Of a DNA stretch of 5,397 nucleotides, positions 1 to 5,397 are shown one piece after another. This DNA is from Rhizobacter sp. (GTDB taxonomy: Bacteria; Pseudomonadota; Gammaproteobacteria; Burkholderiales; Burkholderiaceae_C), in NCBI GenBank assembly GCA_025359585.1, contig JANYFX010000055.1:1-5397 (forward strand), read 5' to 3'. The translations under genes were made by a program, and so were the position numbers. Under the pieces are notes generated by a model. The model saw only the letters and a program-made list of their open reading frames with translations, was not told where the DNA came from and searched no databases. Each line of letters begins with the position of its first letter. The stretch's first letter is position 1.

Positions 1-339
1 CCGGGCAACGTGTATTACAACGGCTACATGGCCACGCGCGAACTGCTGCTCGCGATCGAACGTGTGGGTTCGACCAACAACCTGAAGATCATCCGCGAGC
101 TCGAAACGCTGCGCATCCCGGCCGCACGGCGCATGCAACACCACGACGCCTGGATGAACCCGCTCACACACCAGTTGCAGCAGACGCTCTACATCGCCTC
201 GTACAACTCGCAGCCCAAGGCCCCAGACGACCTGTACCGCATCCTCGGCCGTTCGCGGCCCGAAGAAGTGGAAGACCGCGACAGCCTCGCCCAATGCAGA
301 CTCGAGTCGATGGCCGCGACGCCGAGCTACGAACCGTAA
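1..339 (+). CDS. Branched-chain amino acid-type ABC transporter substrate-binding protein, C-terminal part (5' truncated)
   Basis: The reading frame is open from the first base of the window to a TAA at 337-339, giving the last 112 residues of a protein whose start lies upstream. The sequence resembles the C-terminal end of Leu/Ile/Val-binding-type periplasmic receptors (Peripla_BP_6 family). It has a YYNGYMATRELLLAIER helix, a segment with MQHHDAWMNPLTHQLQQ, then a YIASYN strand, and a tail with an acidic stretch, one Cys and a TPSYEP-like end. These receptors bind a small ligand in the periplasm and deliver it to a LivH/LivM permease pair. A permease gene begins 13 nt downstream, which supports the role. 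A GTG at position 10 could be read as a start, but homology continues across it, so it is an internal Val. The ligand cannot be deduced: this family also serves amides, aromatic acids and other organic compounds. Confidence 0.85.
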   Translation, partial: PGNVYYNGYMATRELLLAIERVGSTNNLKIIRELETLRIPAARRMQHHDAWMNPLTHQLQQTLYIASYNSQPKAPDDLYRILGRSRPEEVEDRDSLAQCRLESMAATPSYEP

Positions 340-352
340 CCACCCTCACACC

Positions 353-1282
353 ATGAACGCGCTATTGCAGTTGCTTCCCCACCTTCTGAACGGCCTGTCG
401 CTCGGCCTGTTGCTGGCGCTGATCGCGCTCGGTTTCATGCTGATCGTCGGTGTGATGGAAACCATCAACCTCGCGCACGGCTCGCTGTTCGCGCTCGGCA
501 TGTACGTGGCGCTGTTCGTCGCCGCGCCGAACCTCGGCTGGTTCCCCGAAACGCAGGCCGCGTACCTGTCGCTGCCGGTCGGCACGCGCTACGCGATCGC
601 ACTGTTCCTGGCGCCGCTGATCGTCGGCGCCTTCGGCCTGGTGATCGAACTCGCCTTGCGCCGCACCTACGGGCGCGACCCGCTCTACGGCCTGCTCCTG
701 ACCTTCGGCATGGCGCTCGTGATCGAAGAATTGATCCGCCTGACCTGGGGCTCGAACGAAAAGCAGCTGCAGCTGCCGGAAGCGATCTCGGGCGCGTTCC
801 TGATCGGCGACCTGATTTATTCGCGCTACCGCTTCTTCGCCAGCGGCTTCGCGATCCTGGCGATCGGCGGCTTGTGGTTGTTTCTCGAAAAGACACCTTA
901 CGGCGCGATCATCAAGGCCGGCGCGCACGACAGCGAGATGGTGCGCGCGCTCGGCATCAACCTGTCGCGCCTGCGCTCGGCGGTGTTCGCGCTCGGCATT
1001 GCGCTGGCCGCGGTGTCGGGCGTGGTGATGGCGCCGATCTGGGGCATTCGCCCGCACGTCGGTGTCGACGCGGTCGTGCCGGCTTTCCTGATCATCGTGC
1101 TCGGCGGCGTGGGTTCGCTGTGGGGCGCGGTGATCGCCGGCCTGATGGTCGGCATGGTGGTGGGCCTGACCGGCGCGTACGCCTCGGAGTGGTCGCTGAT
1201 GTCGATGTACGTGCTCTTCATCGCACTCGTCACCTTCCGCTCGCGTGGCCTGTTCGGCAAGAAAAGCGTGCTCGACACATGA
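353..1282 (+). CDS. livH: Branched-chain amino acid-type ABC transporter permease (LivH family)
   Basis: This is a complete 309-residue inner-membrane permease of the usual LivH length. It is mostly hydrophobic, with about eight predicted membrane segments (roughly residues 12-34, 44-57, 77-103, 111-133, 161-178, 209-230, 241-277 and 281-297). Family landmarks are INLAHG at 38-43 near the N-terminus, the cytoplasmic coupling loop at about 184-208 (GAIIKAGAHDSEMVRALG) that contacts the ATPase, and LGGVGSLWGA at 250-259. It would pair with a LivM-type permease and two ATPases, none of which lie in this window, to import the ligand of the upstream binding protein. No convincing Shine-Dalgarno sequence precedes ATG 353, so coupling to the upstream gene is likely. 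The stop overlaps the next start (ATGA, 1279-1282). The family call is firm; transport of Leu/Ile/Val itself is not shown, and in this setting with SDR genes another substrate is plausible. Confidence 0.9.
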   Translation: MNALLQLLPHLLNGLSLGLLLALIALGFMLIVGVMETINLAHGSLFALGMYVALFVAAPNLGWFPETQAAYLSLPVGTRYAIALFLAPLIVGAFGLVIELALRRTYGRDPLYGLLLTFGMALVIEELIRLTWGSNEKQLQLPEAISGAFLIGDLIYSRYRFFASGFAILAIGGLWLFLEKTPYGAIIKAGAHDSEMVRALGINLSRLRSAVFALGIALAAVSGVVMAPIWGIRPHVGVDAVVPAFLIIVLGGVGSLWGAVIAGLMVGMVVGLTGAYASEWSLMSMYVLFIALVTFRSRGLFGKKSVLDT

Positions 1283-2028
1283 GCTCACTGCCGCTTCAAG
1301 ACAAGCTCGCTCTCGTCACCGGCGCCGGCGGCACGATGGGCCGCGCGGTGGTGCAGGCGCTGCTCGACGACGGCTGCCGTGTCGCGATGGTCGACCTGGC
1401 CGCCGCACCGCTGCGTGCGCTCGAAGCCGAACACGGCGAGCGGGTCTGCGGTTTCGTTTGCGACATCGGCGACCCCGACGCCGTGCAGGCCACACACCTT
1501 CAGATCACGCAGCGTTTCGGCGCTGTCGATGTGCTCGTCAACAACGCCGGCATCCTGTCGAACAACAAGGTCGAAGCGACCACGGCGGCCGAGTGGCGCC
1601 GGGTGATGGCGGCCAACCTCGACGGCGCATTGTTCTGGGCCCAGGCGGTCGTGCCCGCGATGAAAGCGCAGCGCTGGGGCCGGATCGTCAACACCAGCTC
1701 GCTGGCCGCGAAGACCGGAGGCCTCACGGCCGGCACTGCCTACTCGGTCTCGAAGGGTGCGATGAGCGCGCTGACGTTTTCGCTGGCGCGCGAGCTGGCG
1801 GCGTTCGGCGTCACCTGCAACGCGGTCGCACCCGCGTATGTGCGCACGCCGATGGTGACCGAACAACTGAACGACGATCAACGCCGCGAGCTGCTGAAGC
1901 AGATTCCGGTCGGCCGGTTTTGCGAGCCGGAAGAGTTCGCCCACACGGTGCGTTTTCTGGCCTCGCCGCTGTCGGGTTTCATCACCGGCGAGATACTCGA
2001 TCTCAACGGCGGCTTGTTGATGGACTGA
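1279..2028 (+). CDS. SDR family oxidoreductase (FabG-like), NAD-type signature
   Basis: This is a 249-residue classical short-chain dehydrogenase/reductase, a soluble cytoplasmic enzyme that would interconvert an alcohol and a ketone with a nicotinamide coenzyme. The Rossmann fold starts with LALVTGAGGTMG at 10-21. Asp39 ends the second strand (VAMVDL), which in this family favours NAD(H). NNAG is at 88-91. The catalytic tetrad reads Asn113, Ser141, Tyr155 and Lys159 (YSVSK). The C-terminus has the usual PAYVRTPM at 185-192 and a TGEILDLNGG end. The second Gly of TGxxxGxG is replaced by Thr19. The frame is open far upstream, but that part overlaps livH; the ATG at 1279 gives a standard SDR N-terminus and a 4-nt ATGA overlap with livH, typical of translational coupling. 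FabG-like SDRs have very broad substrates, so neither 3-oxoacyl-ACP reduction nor any other specific reaction can be assigned. Confidence 0.9.
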   Translation: MSSLPLQDKLALVTGAGGTMGRAVVQALLDDGCRVAMVDLAAAPLRALEAEHGERVCGFVCDIGDPDAVQATHLQITQRFGAVDVLVNNAGILSNNKVEATTAAEWRRVMAANLDGALFWAQAVVPAMKAQRWGRIVNTSSLAAKTGGLTAGTAYSVSKGAMSALTFSLARELAAFGVTCNAVAPAYVRTPMVTEQLNDDQRRELLKQIPVGRFCEPEEFAHTVRFLASPLSGFITGEILDLNGGLLMD

Positions 2029-2032
2029 GACG

Positions 2033-2842
2033 ATGAATGACACACCAGACCCTTCGACCCCCACGCTGTTCGACCTGAACGGTCGCACCGCCTACGTGCC
2101 CGGCGGTTACGGCGGCATCGGCGAAGCCGTGGCCTGGGGGCTGGCACGTGCGGGCGCGCGGGTCGCGGTGTCGGGGCGCAGCCTGGAGAAAGCGCAGGCA
2201 CTCGCCGCGCAGTTGTGTGCCGCCGGCCACGATGCGCTCGGCGTGGTGATGGACGCGCATTCGGTGGCCGACATCCGCCGCTCGGTCGACGAGGTCGCGG
2301 CCGCGTTCGGTGGCCTCGACATCCTCGTCAACTGCGTCGGCATCCAGCGCGAGCAGAATCTCGCCGAGGTCACCGAAGAAGCCTTCGATGAAGTCGTGCA
2401 GGTCAACCTGAAAGCCACGATGTTCCTCGCGCAGGCCGCGGCGCAACACCAGGTGGCGGCTGCCGAAACGGGACGTGCGCCAGGCCGCCAGGTGCACCTG
2501 CTGTCGGTGCGCGCGCAACTCGGCCTGAAGAACCGCGGCTATTCGGCCTACTGCTCCACCAAGGGTGCGATCGCGATGCTGGTGCGCCAGCACGCGGTCG
2601 AACTGGCGCGCCACGGCATCACCGTCAACGGTGTCGCACCGACGGTCGTGCGGACCGAGATGGGCAGCCACTGGCTGACGAACCCGGTCACGCGCGCGCA
2701 GGTGCTCGAACGCATTCCGCTCGGCCGCGTTGCCGAGCCGCAGGACGTGGTGGCGCCGGTGTTGTTCTTCTGCGGCCCCGGCGCCGCCTTCGTCACCGGC
2801 CAGACGCTCTACGTCGACGGCGGCCTCACCGCCACGCAATAA
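2033..2842 (+). CDS. SDR family oxidoreductase, NADP-type signature
   Basis: This is a 269-residue classical SDR that starts 4 nt after the previous SDR stop. About 15 Thr/Pro-rich residues precede the fold. The coenzyme loop is VPGGYGGIG at 22-30, with Pro23 where Thr is usual. Arg49 follows the second strand (VSGRS), a pattern that favours NADP(H). The usual NNAG is NCVG here (100-103). The tetrad reads Asn125, Ser158, Tyr173 and Lys177 (YCSTK). Between Asn125 and Ser158 there is a polar stretch (about 138-153) that is longer than in FabG. The C-terminus has VAPTVVRTEM at about 201-210 and TGQTLYVDGG. The SVRAQLGL...GYSAY layout resembles some gluconate 5-dehydrogenase-like SDRs, but this is only a loose likeness. 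It is clearly different from its neighbour, so this is not a recent duplication. Two adjacent SDRs behind a transporter suggest sequential or opposed redox steps on one imported compound. Confidence 0.88.
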   Translation: MNDTPDPSTPTLFDLNGRTAYVPGGYGGIGEAVAWGLARAGARVAVSGRSLEKAQALAAQLCAAGHDALGVVMDAHSVADIRRSVDEVAAAFGGLDILVNCVGIQREQNLAEVTEEAFDEVVQVNLKATMFLAQAAAQHQVAAAETGRAPGRQVHLLSVRAQLGLKNRGYSAYCSTKGAIAMLVRQHAVELARHGITVNGVAPTVVRTEMGSHWLTNPVTRAQVLERIPLGRVAEPQDVVAPVLFFCGPGAAFVTGQTLYVDGGLTATQ

Positions 2843-2845
2843 GCC

Positions 2846-2865
2846 GCGCCGGATAAGGCCGGCGC
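2846..2865 (+). terminator. GC-rich hairpin after the SDR genes (possible terminator)
   Basis: Perfect 7-bp arms GCGCCGG (2846-2852) and CCGGCGC (2859-2865) enclose a 6-nt loop, starting 4 nt after the stop of the second SDR. The position fits the end of the operon. The downstream sequence is C-rich (TCCCTTCCCCC) and not a T-run, so it is not a textbook intrinsic terminator. It may slow polymerase or protect the mRNA 3' end instead. Confidence 0.45.
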
Positions 2866-2900
2866 TCCCTTCCCCCGGGCAGACCCTGTGCATTGAATCC

Positions 2901-2929
2901 TTGACACGCCGAGCTCGGCCGCTTACAAG
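2901..2929 (+). promoter_or_regulatory. Sigma70-type promoter for the secreted propeller protein
   Basis: A perfect TTGACA (2901-2906) is followed after 17 bp by TACAAG (2924-2929), which matches TATAAT at four of six positions. A transcription start near 2936 would give a leader of about 125 nt before the gene at 3061. The region downstream of the -10 is AT-rich compared with the rest of the window. The spacer contains a 12-bp perfect palindrome, and the 3' end of the -10 overlaps the first of two operator-like repeats, so control at this promoter is likely. Confidence 0.55.
2908..2919. promoter_or_regulatory. 12-bp perfect palindrome in the promoter spacer
   Basis: GCCGAGCTCGGC is identical to its own reverse complement and lies wholly between the -35 and -10 boxes of the predicted promoter. 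A dimeric regulator could bind there, as MerR-type proteins do in spacers, although the 17-bp spacer here is shorter than the 19-20 bp typical of MerR promoters. In GC-rich DNA a chance palindrome of this length is possible. Confidence 0.3.
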
Positions 2930-2941
2930 AACAAATGTTCC
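2929..2941. promoter_or_regulatory. Operator-like inverted repeat, copy 1
   Basis: GAACAAATGTTCC contains the inverted arms GAACA and TGTTC separated by two bases. It overlaps the last base of the predicted -10 box and covers the expected transcription start, where a bound repressor would block RNA polymerase. A copy differing at one base lies 29 bp downstream. The shape suits a dimeric TetR- or GntR-type repressor; no regulator gene is in the window. Confidence 0.5.
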
Positions 2942-2957
2942 GACTAGAAAATAAATA

Positions 2958-2970
2958 GAACAAACGTTCC
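2958..2970. promoter_or_regulatory. Operator-like inverted repeat, copy 2
   Basis: GAACAAACGTTCC differs from copy 1 only at its eighth base (C for T). Its inverted arms are GAAC and GTTC. It starts 29 bp after copy 1, close to three helical turns, so two dimers could sit on roughly the same face of the DNA. It would lie in the early transcribed region, and the pair is joined by an A/T-rich stretch. Confidence 0.5.
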
Positions 2971-3050
2971 ATTTCATTTCGAACCGGTCAGCAAGAAATC
3001 GGGCTGCGCACAGACGGGTGCGACGGCACACCCCCGACACAAACCGTCAT

Positions 3051-3055
3051 GGAGA
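3051..3055 (+). promoter_or_regulatory. Ribosome binding site deciding the start at 3061
   Basis: GGAGA lies 5 nt before ATG 3061. Another in-frame ATG at 3049 overlaps this motif and has no purine-rich site upstream of it, so 3061 is preferred. This is the clearest Shine-Dalgarno sequence in the window, in keeping with the first gene of a separate transcript. Confidence 0.7.
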
Positions 3056-3060
3056 CAAAG

Positions 3061-5397
3061 ATGCAAACTCATCGCACCGTGGCGCGGCTGTCGTTGGCCG
3101 CCTTGACCTTGTTCCTGTCGCTCGCCTGCATCGGCGTTCGCGCCGCCGGCCCCGGCCTGCCGAACCTCAGCTACAGCGCCGCCGAAGTCTTCAAGCCGCT
3201 GTCGATCATCCACAACAACGTGGCCGGCAGCGAACGCGGCGAGGGCACGGTGCAGATGGTCGAGGGCTATCTGTTCGTGCCCTTCGGCAAGGACTCGGGC
3301 GCAGCCGGTGGTGGCTTCGCTTTCTACGACATCTCGAATCCGCGCGCGCCGGTCAAGGTCTCGCAGACCGACGTGAGCGCCTTGCGTGAGCCGCACGGCT
3401 TCGGCTTCAGCACCAGCTACGGCGGCCACTACGCGGTGATGCAGGCGATCAACGGCATCCAGTTCTGGGACTTCGCCAACCCGCTCGCGCCGGTCTTGCT
3501 CAAGTCGATGGTGTTGCCCGGCATCGCCGAGTCCGACTACGCGCTCGGCGCCTGGTGGACCTTCTGGCAGGCGCCCTACGTGTACGTCGGCGGTTCGGGC
3601 AACGGCCTGTACATCGTCAACGCCAGCGACCCGCGCAACCCGGTGCTGGTGAAGACGATCCCGACCAGCGTGTGGGGCGGCTTTCGTGTCGGCCCGACCT
3701 TCGCGATCGGCAACCTGCTGGTGATGACGAGCATGGACCAGAGCGGCATCGTCACGATGGACATCAGCGACCCGGTCAACCCGCAGCTGCTGGGCGCGAC
3801 AACGGCCACCGCCGGCCACTACAGCGGCGTCGTCAACGGCGAACGAATCATCACCGCCGGGACCGACCAGCGCCTGCACGTCTACGACATCTCGAACCCC
3901 GCCGTGATCACGCAGACGGTGCAGTCGGCCGACATCGGCGGCAAGGGCGGCTACGTGTCGATCCAGGGCGGCTTCGCGCACGCCGGCTTCTCGGTCAAGT
4001 ACGCCAAGGTCGATCTCGCGACCGGCGCGATCGTCGGCACCGGCACGTCGAACATCGCCAACCGCGACGAAGACTTCGGCACCGTGTTCGGCAACCTCGT
4101 ATTGGTCGGCAACGACCACGGCAACGGCAGCGCGCTGATGCCGCACCAGACCGCGCCCGATACGACCGGACCTTCCGTCAACATGGTCTCGCCGAAGAAC
4201 AACGCGGCCGGCCAGGCACCGAGCAGCCGGGTCGGCATCACGCTGACCGAGGTGGTGGAGTTGCGCAGCGTCAGCAGCACCAGCTTCATCGTGCGGCCGC
4301 TCGGCGGCTCGGCGCTGCCGGGCAAGTACAGCGGCCAGTCGGGCGTGCTCAACTTCTGGCCCGACCTGCCCCTCGCCGCCGGCACGACCTACGAGGTCGT
4401 CGTGCCTGCCGGTGGCATCAAGGACCACGCCGGCAACGGCGTGCCCACGACCTTCACCTCGCGCTTCACGACCGCCGGCAGCGCGGCGGTCGGCTGCACG
4501 CTGAACACGCGTGCCGCCGCGCTCGACGGCACGTCGCTCAGCTTCAACCCGGGCTCGGTGACGGGCAGCGGCCAGCAGTACGCCTGGGCCTTCGGCGATG
4601 GCAGCAGCACCGCGTTCTCGAGCACGGCATCGGCCAGCCACACCTACGCCGGCCCGGGCCACTACCCGGTCACGCTGACGGTGAAGAGCGGCAGCCTCAC
4701 TGGCAATTGCTCGGCCAACCAGACCGCCTACACCGCGCCGACCGCGACCGCGCCGCGCTCGACCAGCACGATCGCGTTCGACGCCACGCGCAACCGAGTC
4801 TGGGTCGTCAACTCCGATGCAAACACCGTGACCGCGATCAACGGTGCCGACAACAGCAAGCGCTTCGAAGTGCCGGTGGGCAACAACCCGCAGACGCTCG
4901 CACAAGCGCCCGACGGCCGCATCTGGGTCACCAACTTCGGCTCGTCCAGCATCAGCGTGTTGAACCCCGACACCGGTGCGCTGGCGCAGACGATCACGTT
5001 CGCACCCGGCACGCGGCCGTTCGGCGTGGTCTTCAACCCGCTCAACACCACCGCCTACGTGAGCCTGCAAGGCAGCGGGCAACTGCTGCGACTGAACCCG
5101 AGCACGGGCGCTGCGCTGGGCACGCCGCTGGCGCTCGGCGCCAGCCCGCGTGGCATCGCCGTCACGGGCGATTCGTCGCGTGTCTTCGTCACACGTTTCA
5201 TCTCGCCGGCGACACGCGGCGAGGTGATCGAAGTCAACCCGAGCGCCTTCGTCGTGACGCGCACTTTCGCGCTCGCCACCGACCCCGGCCCCGACAACGA
5301 AGGTGGTTCGCGCGGCGTGCCGAACTACCTGAACGGGGTCACGATCCAGCCCGACGGCCGGCGCGCCTGGGTGCCGTCGAAGAAAGACAACACATTG
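3061..5397 (+). CDS. Secreted multidomain protein: LVIVD propeller, Ig-like, PKD and YVTN propeller (3' truncated)
   Basis: The frame runs 779 codons from ATG 3061 to the window edge without a stop, so the C-terminus is missing. Residues 1-29 form a Sec signal peptide: Arg5 and Arg9, a Leu/Ala core at 10-22, and probable cleavage near VRA-A (28/29). Five LVIVD-like repeats follow, marked by DISNP-type turns: YDISNPRAP at 89-97, WDFANPLAP at 136-144, VNASDPRNP at 186-194, MDISDPVNP at 233-241 and YDISNP at 275-280. An SbsA/Big_5-like Ig domain spans about 369-471, starting TTGPSV and including KDHAGNG. A PKD domain covers about 479-550, with WAFGDG at 509-514 and HTYAGPGHYPVTLTV at 527-541; Cys479 and Cys550 could pair. 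A YVTN-type propeller begins near 568, with blade strands near 580 (VWVVN), 620 (IWVTN), 665 (AYVSL), 707 (VFVTR) and 769 (AWVPS). It probably acts in the periplasm or outside the cell in binding or scaffolding. No enzymatic motif is visible in this part. Domain names are by eye; function is unknown. Confidence 0.85.
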   Translation, partial: MQTHRTVARLSLAALTLFLSLACIGVRAAGPGLPNLSYSAAEVFKPLSIIHNNVAGSERGEGTVQMVEGYLFVPFGKDSGAAGGGFAFYDISNPRAPVKVSQTDVSALREPHGFGFSTSYGGHYAVMQAINGIQFWDFANPLAPVLLKSMVLPGIAESDYALGAWWTFWQAPYVYVGGSGNGLYIVNASDPRNPVLVKTIPTSVWGGFRVGPTFAIGNLLVMTSMDQSGIVTMDISDPVNPQLLGATTATAGHYSGVVNGERIITAGTDQRLHVYDISNPAVITQTVQSADIGGKGGYVSIQGGFAHAGFSVKYAKVDLATGAIVGTGTSNIANRDEDFGTVFGNLVLVGNDHGNGSALMPHQTAPDTTGPSVNMVSPKNNAAGQAPSSRVGITLTEVVELRSVSSTSFIVRPLGGSALPGKYSGQSGVLNFWPDLPLAAGTTYEVVVPAGGIKDHAGNGVPTTFTSRFTTAGSAAVGCTLNTRAAALDGTSLSFNPGSVTGSGQQYAWAFGDGSSTAFSSTASASHTYAGPGHYPVTLTVKSGSLTGNCSANQTAYTAPTATAPRSTSTIAFDATRNRVWVVNSDANTVTAINGADNSKRFEVPVGNNPQTLAQAPDGRIWVTNFGSSSISVLNPDTGALAQTITFAPGTRPFGVVFNPLNTTAYVSLQGSGQLLRLNPSTGAALGTPLALGASPRGIAVTGDSSRVFVTRFISPATRGEVIEVNPSAFVVTRTFALATDPGPDNEGGSRGVPNYLNGVTIQPDGRRAWVPSKKDNTL

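Noticed and set aside
874..1278. Upstream extension of the first SDR frame, giving a 384-residue protein
   Set aside because: The added part is Arg-rich and overlaps livH in another frame. The ATG at 1279 gives a normal SDR N-terminus and an ATGA junction.
362..1288. A 308-codon open frame on the minus strand
   Set aside because: It is antisense to livH; its product is an Arg/His/Gln/Asp-rich low-complexity string, a shadow of hydrophobic permease codons.
1285..2088. A 267-codon minus-strand frame and a 263-codon + strand frame (1245-2036) over the SDR gene
   Set aside because: Both are Arg/His-rich out-of-frame readings of the SDR gene, without domain motifs or start signals.
2003..3040. 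A 345-codon minus-strand frame that could look like a divergent gene
   Set aside because: It covers the second SDR antisense, has no recognisable motif, and its N-terminal part crosses the promoter region.
3121..3129. A lipoprotein signal (SLAC, Cys23) in the secreted protein
   Set aside because: Ser at -3 and Leu at -2 do not fit a normal lipobox, and a good signal peptidase I site (VRA-A) follows a few residues later.
3018..3389. A 123-codon + strand frame starting in the leader of the secreted protein gene
   Set aside because: It has no ribosome binding site, an Arg-rich product, and mostly overlaps the real gene in another frame.
2974..5082. A 702-codon open frame on the minus strand
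   Set aside because: It lies antisense to the secreted protein gene, whose + strand frame has a signal peptide, a ribosome binding site and recognisable domains. The antisense product is rich in Arg, Ala, His, Asp and Val with no fold-like pattern, as expected from the mirror of GC-biased codons.
1..5397. tRNA or rRNA genes, CRISPR arrays, insertion sequences, phage or toxin-antitoxin genes
   Set aside because: None could be recognised by eye. Coding density is high and base composition even, apart from the AT-rich stretch at about 2924-2980.

Overview
The window is uniformly GC-rich, with strong G/C bias at third codon positions. All five genes read on the + strand. The gene families and codon style fit a high-GC proteobacterium, most likely a Burkholderiales-type betaproteobacterium. 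That placement is an inference from style only; no marker gene is present.

Layout. Positions 1-2842 form a tight operon segment. It holds the 3' end of a branched-chain-amino-acid-type ABC transporter substrate-binding protein, a complete LivH-type permease, and two consecutive short-chain dehydrogenases/reductases (SDRs). The junctions are 13 nt, a 4-nt ATGA overlap and 4 nt, so the genes are probably co-transcribed and partly translationally coupled. A GC-rich hairpin without a T-tract follows the last SDR. Positions 2843-3060 are the only real intergenic space. It contains a perfect TTGACA -35 box, a 12-bp perfect palindrome in the promoter spacer, and two near-identical 13-bp inverted-repeat sites that overlap and follow the -10 box. 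These sit in an AT-rich island. From 3061 to the right edge runs a long open gene with no stop (at least 779 codons). It encodes a secreted protein made of an LVIVD-repeat propeller, an Ig-like domain, a PKD domain and a YVTN-type propeller.

How it may work together. The Liv-type transporter (its remaining subunits presumably lie upstream) would import a small organic substrate. The two SDRs, one with an NAD-type and one with an NADP-type signature, would then oxidise or reduce a hydroxyl/keto group on it or on a derivative. The substrate cannot be read from the sequence. The secreted propeller protein has its own, apparently repressor-controlled, promoter. It may be a separate extracytoplasmic unit or part of the same regulon. 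The most notable signals are the promoter architecture at 2901-2970 and the two-propeller secreted protein.
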